The notes beneath the pieces were generated by a model, which had not been told where the DNA came from, searched no databases, and saw only the letters and a list, made by a program, of their open reading frames with translations. The translations under genes and the position numbers were made by a program. 64,000 bases of DNA from Candidatus Poribacteria bacterium (lineage in GTDB: Bacteria > Poribacteria > WGA-4E > WGA-3G). Location: the NCBI GenBank assembly GCA_022819945.1, contig JAJEGI010000013.1:16318-80317 (forward strand), written 5' to 3'. Of this stretch, positions 18,601-27,000 are shown in pieces; positions within the stretch are counted from its first letter, which is position 1; every line of letters begins with the position of its first letter.

Positions 18601-19058
18601 TGAGTCGATGGACTGACAGGAAGGTTGTATTAATCTCAAGTTTGGCACTACCCGGCATCACAGACAGACCCGAAACCCTCCTTTTTGACTGGGAAGATTT
18701 TGAGGTCGCTGATGGGTTAGACAAGCTTTCTGAAGTGATCGCTACGCGCGAGCACTTTGAAGCAGAGCGGGACAGCCTAACTGTTGAATCCAGCAGGGAA
18801 GAAGTGGAACGCATCCTCGGATGCTCCTCAAGGCAGGCGAATCGAGTGTTGAGAGCGTTTAGGGGGGGCGCGCCCCTACGTGTCCCCTTTCGAATACAAA
18901 TCCTCACTATGCTTGCTGAGGGTGAGAAGAGAACAGCAGAACTGATTGCGTCTATTGATGGGCATCCAAAAGCCGTAAAAAATGAACTTAAGCGACTTGT
19001 AGATGCCGGTGAAATTGTGAGAGTCCGATGGGGACTGTATGCCCTGCCACGGGTATAA
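15666..19058 (+). CDS. Large protein: possible primase-like N-terminus, Cys cluster, degenerate XPD/DinG-like helicase, winged helix
   Basis: I do not recognise a named family for this 1130-residue protein. Residues 90-230 contain WHDIEFKYEVI (H119-D-x-E122) and KSGGLRFSCRVP (near 156), reminiscent of the metal and SGG-h-h motifs of archaeo-eukaryotic primase-like domains. Cys residues at about 486, 492, 507, 510 and 516 end in CPVYTECQQRGYLSQP, followed by AKAQILAIPQLFFNPQDAEL; this order resembles the Fe-S region of XPD/DinG helicases. The expected Walker B position reads LCIIGRPKEY near 566, and no Walker A is found, so ATPase activity is probably lost. LVLTSPILPEQY (786), HAIITYKSVAARL and QLTQTVLRTGLSRWTDR (about 970) match the second helicase lobe. 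A winged-helix segment ends the protein. It converges on a SNF2-SWIM gene 40 bases away. Confidence 0.55.
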   Translation: MNALNNLIERCHERREKPLRQRKTVVMPALYNNKGYPYQITVYCAQRYRVLLADLEQANVSFMPIGHAPDNDRGPGNFGGKRFLSPQKAQDWGIRRWHASWGIQVYTGTPSAHDRAQWHDIEFKYEVISAAPDAAALCIEALVNAIENPLLTLTKSGGLRFSCRVPDYLHPNTENAKQYIYKHTPTPENPNQREAYLQVSAEGGYSPWDARYEILLGNLLDPPVVAKEVLFAPIDALRAELHEPMPHEIERNQAVDNVPLSLGSDKLDLAKTAFVNRGFSYVGQENDFYHWRQPDSTVGNEHVLLWEANGTVWVRATTSDTGFPTEATPITEIWNNTGILPPTFEPELLVSDRIFAVRAGKLSPLAIKRPPPVLHKSENVDEPSETPEKNADQIQRIFHGTARILGLPTEKSLGKSRQIESYVSDGGTTSLSVPTPRLVEKVDRRYRRRNMPSPVCWKPRTHLWEHVKEIPIDVRMENPFQHGNVCEDAERCDALEKKGGNPNESICPQCPVYTECQQRGYLSQPTALQRAKAQILAIPQLFFNPQDAELTEAIIEQVDETERLCIIGRPKEYNLFPKCELPRNLFEEWSVNWSGCALGNFTKALLHAVEIKDIPHAAAVKRIRTVVQSFEWQEESLIRQMCQVNVRGKVVERRTVDPETGELLARFTIEFETGVSAHIPLDHNAADRLSVNGLPLFQLASFAINEDMKILMSMAQATRLGILNTETVESIQTFPTVCRNPNWTYWHQLKRFFTHYTRDADAPIRWNEKKLRFWVPPVLHPSVKRLVLTSPILPEQYLHRVFPDEEIQISRTEPTAWGEGNQVFQIRTGIYPRQTILGYNVSGDVIGISKIGQRFFAGIRAEIERDPNVKHAIITYKSVAARLEDIAEKENVSFVTSFKSEKGLRDAFKEGQIIWIVGTPTLQPTCVWKRAQILFGNDAEPLSYEEETEAGRYKDERVQSVYEQEIVRQLTQTVLRTGLSRWTDRKVVLISSLALPGITDRPETLLFDWEDFEVADGLDKLSEVIATREHFEAERDSLTVESSREEVERILGCSSRQANRVLRAFRGGAPLRVPFRIQILTMLAEGEKRTAELIASIDGHPKAVKNELKRLVDAGEIVRVRWGLYALPRV
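18862..18880. repeat. GGGGCGCGCCCC palindrome inside the helicase-like gene
   Basis: A perfect 12-bp palindrome (18865-18876) within agggggggcgcgcccctacg encodes RGGAPLR in frame. It resembles the GTAGGGGC.../...GCCCC palindromes at 53769 and 55134-55228 and so may be an inserted REP-like unit. Confidence 0.55.
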
Positions 19059-19098
19059 TAGGCATTTCCGTGTGTACGGCTAATCGGCGAACGCGCAT

Positions 19099-20925
19099 CT
19101 AATCCGCGGAAACTTTCTTGTAACCTTTCGGCAAAGGGGTCCCCGCAACGAGCGCAGATTTCAGTGGACGGACGTGTCGGCAACTGCCACGGTGCGTGAA
19201 ACCCGGGCAATCGCAAGTTACATCAGCACCGACAACTTCCAGTGTATAAAACTTGCCCTTTTGCGATGAACTCTCGGCATGATAGACGCTCCGTTCAGGA
19301 CCCGCAAGGACTTCCGCCAAAGTACGGATGGCTTCTTCGGAGTACGGACGCAGCTGCGCGCGCGTCGCTTCCTGGAGGTGTGAGGCGTTTTCTTCAAGGT
19401 AGACATCTCCAGCTTTCTGAAGCACATCATGGAGTTCGGATGCTTTCAGTTCGGCTGTTTCGACAGATAAAGCATTCATCATCCGTTTGAGTTCGCTGAG
19501 GACATCTAACGCCAAGGCAGCCTCGCCATCCGGCACCAAAATTGATCCTTCAACGATGGAATCCATCAACGCTGCTTTGGTTTCTAAGACCGTCTTGACA
19601 AACGAATCAACAGTGCCAGTCGCGATCATATAGGTGACATTGACAGTCCCCGTCTGACCGATACGATACGCGCGATCTTCTGCCTGCCAGTGATTAGCAG
19701 GCACCCAATCTAAGTCGTTAAAAACGATTTGGCGCGCCGCAGTGAGATTTATACCAACACCTGCTATGTGCATGTTGGCTACGAAAATTCTAATGTCGTC
19801 ATCGTTTTGAAAGCGATCAACCCTGTTCTGTCTCTCATGGACAGGCACTTCACCGGAAACATAAACCGCTCGGTCCTTGAAATGCCTCTGGAAACGCTGC
19901 ATCGTATTGAGGAAGGATGTGAAAATAATTACTTTTTCACCTTGTTCCAACGCATTTTCCACAAATTTAATGGTGTGACGGCATTTGACAAATGCAATCG
20001 CTCGACGTACCTGGGTTATCCTACCCATCCCAGTTCCCAAATCTGTAGTATCTATTGAATCATCTAATTCATCGCGGCGTTCTGATGATAGACCCGCGGA
20101 TTCTGGTATCCCATCAATGGCTTCAGGCGTGTCAAATTTTGATATAAACTCCTGGACTAATCGATTAAAGTGCTGGATAGCGTAAGGGTGCAATTCGACA
20201 TCCATCCATGTTCGCATTTTAGGCGGAAGATCTAACACCTCATCTTTTCTACGACGCAGCATAACACCGTGTAGCTGCACAGTCAATTCTTCGATGTTAC
20301 TTGCACCATCTGCCACCAACCCAAAATCGCCTTGATACGCATCACAATAACGTTTGGCAAAACTGAGGAAACTCTTTCCAAGCGAATGACCCAGAATCTG
20401 CAACAGCGGAAAAAGGTCACGGGGACGACTTGTCATTGGCGTACCGGTTAACGCATGGACGACAGGGTCACGCTTAATCTCTTTAACCAGTTTTGACGCG
20501 TTTTGACTTCGCTGACTCTGATAATTTTTTAGATAATGTGCTTCGTCAAAAACAACGCCTTTCCAGTCGAACGCAAGGAGTTGATCAAGGTTTTTACCGA
20601 GAATTTCATAGTTGATAATAATCCAACCGCAATGATTTGTAGGTGGGAGCGGTGCAGGACCAACAATCGCAGGTTCGGCATCTGGGAAAACGATTTCAAT
20701 TTCGCGCGCCCAGTTGCGTTTGATAGAGGCAGGACAAATCACAAGATAAGGACCTTCCGCTTCCGCTTCAACCATAGCAATAACTGACTGACGCGTCTTG
20801 CCGAGTCCCATATCATCCGCAAGAAGCGCGCGACGACGACCCAGCAGAAAGGCGATACCTTCTATTTGATGCGGATACAACCCTTCGGCGATCTCTTCAG
20901 CACGCGTGAGGCTGGATTCAGGCAT
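19099..20925 (-). CDS. SNF2-family helicase-like ATPase with C-terminal SWIM zinc finger
   Basis: The start is set at ATG 20925 with AAAGGA 7 bases upstream (608 aa); the frame stays open to TTG 20982. Motifs in order: YPHQIEGIAFLLGRR (Q-like motif), LADDMGLGKTRQ (Walker A, about 38-46), VVFDEAHYLKNY (DEAH, about 127), ALTGTPMTSRPRDLFP (motif III), KVIIFTSFLNTMQRF (motif IV), VANMHIAGVGINLTAARQIV (motif V) and AEDRAYRIGQTGTVNVTY (motif VI). After an alpha-helical linker, DVTCDCPGFTHRGSCRHVRP is a SWIM CxCx(n)CxH finger. It should be an active dsDNA-translocating ATPase. It lies 63 bases downstream of the VWA gene and tail-to-tail with the degenerate helicase at 15666. Confidence 0.9.
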   Translation of the reverse strand: MPESSLTRAEEIAEGLYPHQIEGIAFLLGRRRALLADDMGLGKTRQSVIAMVEAEAEGPYLVICPASIKRNWAREIEIVFPDAEPAIVGPAPLPPTNHCGWIIINYEILGKNLDQLLAFDWKGVVFDEAHYLKNYQSQRSQNASKLVKEIKRDPVVHALTGTPMTSRPRDLFPLLQILGHSLGKSFLSFAKRYCDAYQGDFGLVADGASNIEELTVQLHGVMLRRRKDEVLDLPPKMRTWMDVELHPYAIQHFNRLVQEFISKFDTPEAIDGIPESAGLSSERRDELDDSIDTTDLGTGMGRITQVRRAIAFVKCRHTIKFVENALEQGEKVIIFTSFLNTMQRFQRHFKDRAVYVSGEVPVHERQNRVDRFQNDDDIRIFVANMHIAGVGINLTAARQIVFNDLDWVPANHWQAEDRAYRIGQTGTVNVTYMIATGTVDSFVKTVLETKAALMDSIVEGSILVPDGEAALALDVLSELKRMMNALSVETAELKASELHDVLQKAGDVYLEENASHLQEATRAQLRPYSEEAIRTLAEVLAGPERSVYHAESSSQKGKFYTLEVVGADVTCDCPGFTHRGSCRHVRPLKSALVAGTPLPKGYKKVSAD

Positions 20926-20988
20926 GCGAGTTCCTTTTTTCTCCATCTGTTTTGTAGAGGTGCTTTCGGACACCGACACCAAATATCT

Positions 20989-21960
20989 CTACCTATCAAC
21001 GAGCCAAAGATCCCCATCACTAACAGTCGCAAGGCGTTTCAACATAACCGCACCCGGAAAATTGGGCGACATCCCGATACCCATGGCGAAAATGTGTCCG
21101 TTGCCCGTAGCGTATTGACCAACAAGCGTGAGATCCGGGCCCTCAATAGTGGTAGGAATGCCATCGCTAAAAAGAACAACAAGCGTGGGGGCAGTTTTAG
21201 CGATTTCTGTCAATGCCGTTAGCATATCGTGGTCGGTCCCTTTGGTGTGGATTTTAGATTCGATGTCAGCGAGATACGCAGCCGATGCACTTACCGTCTC
21301 TTCTGTGACGGGAACAAAGTTTTCCTTATAAACAACTAATTCTGTACTAAACGCCACAATATTGAAACTATCGTGTGGTTCGAGAAAGGTGAGCGAATCG
21401 CGCATGAGGTCTATAATCTTCTTGAGCTTGTGTGGCGGTAGGTTCTGCATACTCGTAGACAAATCCACGCAGTAGGCAATCCGCTGTGGGCCTTCTTGGG
21501 CTTCAATGAACTTCACTAATCTGCTTTTAAAACGGGTTTCGACCTTTTCTTCTTTTACAAAAGGACGTTCGATAACCTTTTGCACGCGAGGCACCTCACC
21601 AAATTCAACAGATGTCGCGGTGGGTCCAATAGGTTCACTCAAGTCGTTATCGGTATCGAACGGCTGGAACGGCGCGGGATCCGCTGCAGAGACCACCCCA
21701 CGGTTGCTGACAGGTTGATTGCTCGTGAGGATTTTCAGGCGTGGCTGACTAACATCGCGGGTCTTGTTCTGAACAATTTGGGCACGTTTCGGCGGCGTTA
21801 CGCGTCTGACTTTCGGTTTCTCTTCGGTGACGAATAGGGCATTGATGCCAGAGACTTCTCGCATCGGTGCTGTACTAAACCAAAAGAAAAACCCAAGCAC
21901 CCCAACACTGAGGTGCAATAGGACTGAAATAAGTAGTGACTTACTGGATTTTGATTTCAT
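20989..21960 (-). CDS. Membrane-anchored von Willebrand factor A domain protein
   Basis: The 323-residue protein has a TonB-like N-terminal anchor (residues 8-30, SLLISVLLHLSVGVLGFFFW) then a Pro/Arg-rich periplasmic linker to about residue 150. The VWA domain follows: RIAYCVDLSTSMQNLPPHKL carries the MIDAS DxSxS motif, HDSFNIVAFSTELVVY and GTDHDMLTALTEI supply the Thr, and LVVLFSDGIPT the second Asp, so metal-dependent binding should be intact. The start is ATG 21960. The gene is upstream of the SNF2-SWIM gene in the same orientation with a 63-base gap, so the two are probably co-transcribed. Function is unknown; VWA proteins often act as scaffolds with AAA or helicase partners. Confidence 0.85.
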   Translation of the reverse strand: MKSKSSKSLLISVLLHLSVGVLGFFFWFSTAPMREVSGINALFVTEEKPKVRRVTPPKRAQIVQNKTRDVSQPRLKILTSNQPVSNRGVVSAADPAPFQPFDTDNDLSEPIGPTATSVEFGEVPRVQKVIERPFVKEEKVETRFKSRLVKFIEAQEGPQRIAYCVDLSTSMQNLPPHKLKKIIDLMRDSLTFLEPHDSFNIVAFSTELVVYKENFVPVTEETVSASAAYLADIESKIHTKGTDHDMLTALTEIAKTAPTLVVLFSDGIPTTIEGPDLTLVGQYATGNGHIFAMGIGMSPNFPGAVMLKRLATVSDGDLWLVDR

Positions 21961-22027
21961 GCATAAAGTATAACATATTTGATTGGCTACGTCAAATTTT
22001 CCCTAATTTACTTCAGTCATCAATAGA

Positions 22028-22708
22028 TTAGCGTTTCACCGCGACTGAAACGCCATCACGCAGCGGAATAATCGTCGTGAAAACATCAGGCGAACTATAG
22101 AGAAGCCGGGTTAACTCCCTAACACCGATTGTCGCGGCATGGAACCACTGCTCCCGCTCATCAAGTCCTTCTGGAGGGCTACCGGGTTCCTGCGTGACGA
22201 CGCGCCCACCCCAGATCATGTTATCCGTGATAAACAACCCACCACTTCTAATTCTCGGAATCGCTTTATGAAACGCTTCTGGATACCCATCTTTGTCGAT
22301 GTCGTTGTAGATGATGTCAAACTCGCCTTCGGTTTCATCAATGATTTCAAGCGCGTTACCGACCCGGTAATCAATGCGATCTGCGATACCGCCACGTGCA
22401 AGGTAACCCGCTGCGCGATCTGCATTCTCCGCTGACCCGTCGGTACAGATAATAGAGGCTTCCGGTTTTTGCAATGCCTTCGCCATCCAATATGCCGAAT
22501 ACCCAAAGCCTGAACCCATCTCAAAAATCCGTGTCGGATTCGTCAGCAGTACCAATTGATGCAGGACACGCCCGACGAGCGGTCCCACAATTGGAAAGCG
22601 GTTTGCACGCGCATGCGCCTCCATCTCTGTAAGCACTTCATCGCGTTCTGGTGTAATGTCAAGTAAGTAATCATCAATTGACGGGTGAAGGATATCCAAA
22701 CGTTGCAT
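22028..22708 (-). CDS. Class I SAM-dependent O-methyltransferase
   Basis: The 226-residue protein belongs to the Methyltransf_3 (catechol/caffeoyl-CoA O-methyltransferase-like) group. RIFEMGSGFGYSAYWMAKAL near residue 62 is the glycine-rich SAM loop, ASIICTDGSAENADRA holds the acidic ribose-binding position, FDIIYNDIDKDGYPEAFHKA is the motif II/metal Asp region, and RSGGLFITDNMIWGGRV supplies the DN pair that coordinates the divalent cation. The start at ATG 22708 has AGGAG upstream. It follows the Gfo/Idh gene by 36 bases in the same direction, so they may form an operon. The methyl acceptor is unknown. Confidence 0.88.
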   Translation of the reverse strand: MQRLDILHPSIDDYLLDITPERDEVLTEMEAHARANRFPIVGPLVGRVLHQLVLLTNPTRIFEMGSGFGYSAYWMAKALQKPEASIICTDGSAENADRAAGYLARGGIADRIDYRVGNALEIIDETEGEFDIIYNDIDKDGYPEAFHKAIPRIRSGGLFITDNMIWGGRVVTQEPGSPPEGLDEREQWFHAATIGVRELTRLLYSSPDVFTTIIPLRDGVSVAVKR

Positions 22709-22744
22709 AAATCGCTCCTATTTTTTTTACAGTGAATCAGGGCA

Positions 22745-23869
22745 CTAAGCACCCTCTTCCCTTCTCCATCTTTCAAGTGGGTGTTCTCGTGGGGTGAGTG
22801 GCATAAATACCCGAGCCTCCTGACGATGCGATTCCCATGTCGTATGAATCATCTCAAGACAATCCCGACCGTCTCTGCCACTGGCGAACGGATCTCGATC
22901 CTCTTCAATCGATTCAATCAGATCGCGTAGCATAAGGCGTTGCAGTAGCAATCGTATGGATGCCTTATCCCGTGGATTTCCCTGCTCGTCAAGGTCCTCG
23001 GCGGCAAGGTGCACCGGTTCCCACGCTTCTGCAGGTGTTTTATGTTGCCCTTTGTGGATAAACATCGTTGTACCGACACTCTCTCGGATGGCAATTCTGC
23101 CTTCAGTCCCGATAATGTCAATACCGTAAGCATTATCGTTGGTCTGCGGTTGCGCAAGGAACTGCACATCCGCATGAATACCGTTCTTGAAGCGGAAGGA
23201 AGCATGCCCACGCTCACCAAGCACGAGTCCTGCATCGCGATCGTGCGGGTGAACCTCTTGGGTATGTTTGATGTCATTAACCGTTGACTCACGACCATCC
23301 ATCTGCACGAGGTGTGCATGCGTCCATTCGACATCGCCACCAAAGAGACGCAACCAATCGTAGAGATGGGTACCCATTTCCATCAGTGAGTTGCCCACCT
23401 TGCGTCCGCCTTTGTCTGTCGCTTTCAACAACACAACATCGCCAATTTCGCCTTTTTCGATCAGTGAAAGTACGTGACGATTGTAAGGACTGGCGCGTTT
23501 GATGTGATTAATGGCAAACTTGACATGATGCTGGTCACAGGTTTCGACCATCTCATCGGCTTCAATCAGGTTCAGGGCAGTCGGCTTTTCACAGAAGACG
23601 TGGATGCCACGCTGTGCCGCAGCGATCGTTGGTGGGTGGTGCATCGGCGTCTGTGTCGGAACGATAACGATATCCGGTTGTTCTTCAAGCATCTTTTCAT
23701 AGTCGTCGTAGATGGCATTGACACCAAATCGTTCTCCCCATGCTTTTGCGCGCTCTGGATTGATTTCCGCGCCAGCGACGAGTTCACAGTTCGTCTCTAA
23801 CTGCGCCGCCTCAGCATGCGCGTTACCCATGCCACCTAAGCCGATAATTGCTACACGATAGTTGTTCAT
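22745..23869 (-). CDS. Gfo/Idh/MocA family NAD(P)-dependent oxidoreductase
   Basis: Starts at ATG 23869 with GGAG six bases upstream, giving 374 residues; the frame extends to a TTG at 23890. The Rossmann domain begins at once: VAIIGLGGMGNAHAEAA (GxGxxG) followed by AGAEINPERAKAWGERFGV. HVFCEKPTALNLIEADEMV contains the EKP motif with the catalytic Lys near residue 92, and MGTHLYDWLRLFGGDVEW gives the C-terminal substrate-binding His of the GTHxxD type. It probably oxidises a cyclic polyol or sugar derivative. It precedes the O-methyltransferase gene. Confidence 0.9.
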   Translation of the reverse strand: MNNYRVAIIGLGGMGNAHAEAAQLETNCELVAGAEINPERAKAWGERFGVNAIYDDYEKMLEEQPDIVIVPTQTPMHHPPTIAAAQRGIHVFCEKPTALNLIEADEMVETCDQHHVKFAINHIKRASPYNRHVLSLIEKGEIGDVVLLKATDKGGRKVGNSLMEMGTHLYDWLRLFGGDVEWTHAHLVQMDGRESTVNDIKHTQEVHPHDRDAGLVLGERGHASFRFKNGIHADVQFLAQPQTNDNAYGIDIIGTEGRIAIRESVGTTMFIHKGQHKTPAEAWEPVHLAAEDLDEQGNPRDKASIRLLLQRLMLRDLIESIEEDRDPFASGRDGRDCLEMIHTTWESHRQEARVFMPLTPREHPLERWRREEGA

Positions 23870-24033
23870 GTGTATCTCCAAGTTTGCCAAGAAAAGTGTG
23901 CTTGTTTATACCTATCATAGCAACTTCAAAGTTAGGGTGCAACAAAAAAGTTGAAGAAAGTGCTGTCAATATAGTTGAATAAAAGGAGGAATAGATTATC
24001 ATGGTATCCAAGAAAATATAAGGAACGAAACAG

Positions 24034-27000
24034 ATGACAAAAGAAACAATTCGGATTTTAGTTGATACTTCACGAGATACAGGCTGGTCAGACGGATTGA
24101 TACGTATCGAGCCGGACAATATCTATCAAACCACCAACAACCGGGATTATCTCAGTAGGGGCGAGGTTACCTTGAAGAAATCCGCAGAAACACCCAAGCA
24201 AAAACCCTCAAGCAAAAACCCCCTAAAAAATTACGATGTCCTAACAATTTGTAGTAACACTACGCTAAAATACACCGATGCAGAACGCCAACTGATTCGC
24301 GAATTTGTAGAAAATGGCGGTGGACTGCTTTTAGCCACCAGCACCAGCCGATTCGAGCGAGATGTCCGTGAACCGATCTCGGAATTAGGGATCAATCAAG
24401 TCGCATCTCTTTTCGGTGCACAATTTCTTCCGTTGCCTGAAGGACAAGGCGAAATGGATACTGACGCGAATCCGTTGCGCGGCTATACAAAGAAAGACCT
24501 CCGCCTCACTGATTATGAGGTTACCGATGGATTGGGAATTGATGATCTTGGTCTCACGTCCTGTGGTATCCTCGATATCCCGGCGGACAGTCACGTTTTC
24601 CTTGAACACAGCGAGACGGCGGAACCCATTGGTGCCTGTCTCCATTTTGGATCAGGACGAATCTTGCTAATCAACACGCAGCTTTTTCAATACGAGAATC
24701 ATCCGGTATCCACGCGAGTTATTAATTGGTTAGAAACCAACCGCGAAGAAACACCCCAGCAAAAACCCTCTTTAGCAACGGATACTGAGACAATCCCTGA
24801 TGAAATTCCGATCGATGAACAGGTCAGAGAGGACGAGGAAATCAAGATTTTCTATACGCACTTCGTCGAGGACCGTGTGGACACCTGTATGGCGTTTGCT
24901 AAAAAACTGGCAGAGGAGATGCTCTCGAAATTCCCTGAAGGTGAGAAAATTAAATGGAAAATCGATCTAATCCCGTCGTGTGTTCATAAATACGGCGGCA
25001 ATTGGGAGGATTCGGTCATAACAATTGGGGCGTGTGTCAGTCCGTCAAGACTCGCCTATTCGCTCGGTGTTGAGGCGAGTGAATTGATCGCCGACAAAAC
25101 ACCGTTTGGGAAGGCAACTGAGCTTATTTTTGAAGGAGAAGGATTCCCGTTTTTCTTCGGTATCTGGGCAATGAAATTGCTCGGCTTTGAACCAGAGGCG
25201 GCAGAGATGCTCGCCGAAGCCGAACACCAATATCATGAAAATGCTCAAACCGAGAAGTTGCTGGACATCGCGAAGGTTTATGAGCAACGATCACGCAAGC
25301 CGATCTGGATACTAAAGATGCTACTCGAGAAATATGGGGACGATCTGTTTGTTCGGCTCGCCGAGGTGTTGTCGGAAAAACCAAGCGACACAGAAAAGAA
25401 TATACCGCGCATAACCTTTTCACAGATAGACTCACTAATTTATTACCTTAGCCGAGCGGTAGGTGAAGACCTGTTTCCGTGGTTTAAAGAGATCGGCACA
25501 ACTGTCCATCCACTCCCGTTGTTACCAAATGATAGTGACGAATTCGTGGCAGAGGTCCGTGGATACCTCAACAGAATGATTCGCGACACAACCACAGACA
25601 CAAGCGACAGAATCGATGCGATTAATAGTCTTTTCGAGATCGCTGACGAATCTGAGCATGCGATTTCGGCATTGGTTGCTAAATTGGACGCACCGGACAG
25701 ATATGAACGACTGATTGCCGCAGCAAAACTGATTAGCGGCTGCGATGATCGAGCGGTAAAAGTGCTGGAAGCGTTGACAGTCGAAACGGAGGATGACGGA
25801 CTTGTAGCGATGGCGGTACTAATGTTGGTGCGTAACGGTGGAGGCAGTGAAGTCGTAGATCGACTCGTGAAGATTGCACCGCACCAGGATCACAGATATC
25901 AACTCGAAACTGGATACCTACTTGCCAAAATAGATCATCCAGCTGCTGAAGTGTTCTCTTATGAAGAACTCACGGACGAAAATGGCACACCTCTCCTAAC
26001 GATGGATGTCAGACGCAATATGGAAACGATGGATGTCAAACGCAATACGGACTTACATCTACATCCGATTATTGCAGGCTATCGCGTTGCTGTCTGCAAT
26101 TTACATCTCCATACACATCACTTCCCTCACAACACGCACGCTCCCGGCACTTACGTGGGTTGGGTGCATACCACGCCAAAATATCGGCGGAAAGGGCTAT
26201 CGCGCTGGGCATTCGGTGCCGCAATGTCGCATGAATTGATCCGCCGGTACTCGTGTATCTCTCTTCATACCGGTACGTACAACGATGCCCACGGAATGTA
26301 CAGGAATTTTGGATTCGTTGATGGGTTATTGACGCGAGAGTTTACCAAAGCGTTGCAGCACGAACGCGCAAAAGTGGTTGAAGGCTTGGTTGTCCGTCCC
26401 TATAAATCTGCGGATGAAGTCGCGATGGCAAGCGTACTCAACGCATTTTATGCGGACCGAGTAGAACGCAGACCGAGACGTGCTGAAAGGCGCAGAACCT
26501 CAGAGACTCGGTTGATTTATCTCGCAGAAAAGAGTGGAGAGCTCCTTGGATATGTGCAAGCGCAATGCTATGAGAAGGTAAAGAGTGTCCACATCACCGA
26601 ATTCTGTCTTAAACCCCAACCCTCTGAAAGTTCCACACATCCAGAAGGTTTCCTTGAGGAGGTTGGTGCTGCACTGCTCTGCGCGTTGCATAACGAATTA
26701 GTGAAGCGTGAGTATAAACGGATTCGTTACGAGCCGGAAGCAGAAGGCGACAAGGATTACGTTAGAACGCTGTTCCACAATTTTGGGTACACGTCGTCGG
26801 ATGCAGGTTGGGTATGGATGTTCAAGATCGTCAATTTGCCGATGCTGCTTGGCGAACTCTCTCCACTGCTTTCCAAACGCTTGAACAAGAGCGATGCTTA
26901 CAAAGACTGGCAAGGAACCATCAGCATCAAAGGTTCGGAACATCAGGCGAGCCTTGTCATCAGAGACGGCGAGATTCACGTATCAGAGGAAGTCTCAGAA

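Noticed and set aside
18548..19216. 222-residue minus-strand ORF opposite the helicase-like gene
   Set aside because: It is antisense to a well-supported coding region and overlaps the SNF2 gene end; it has no ribosome site and an Arg/Ser-rich composition typical of shadow frames.
24847..25530. M60-like or other metallopeptidase domain in the Eis-like fusion
   Set aside because: No HExxH or other zinc motif was found in the helical middle block, so no peptidase is claimed.
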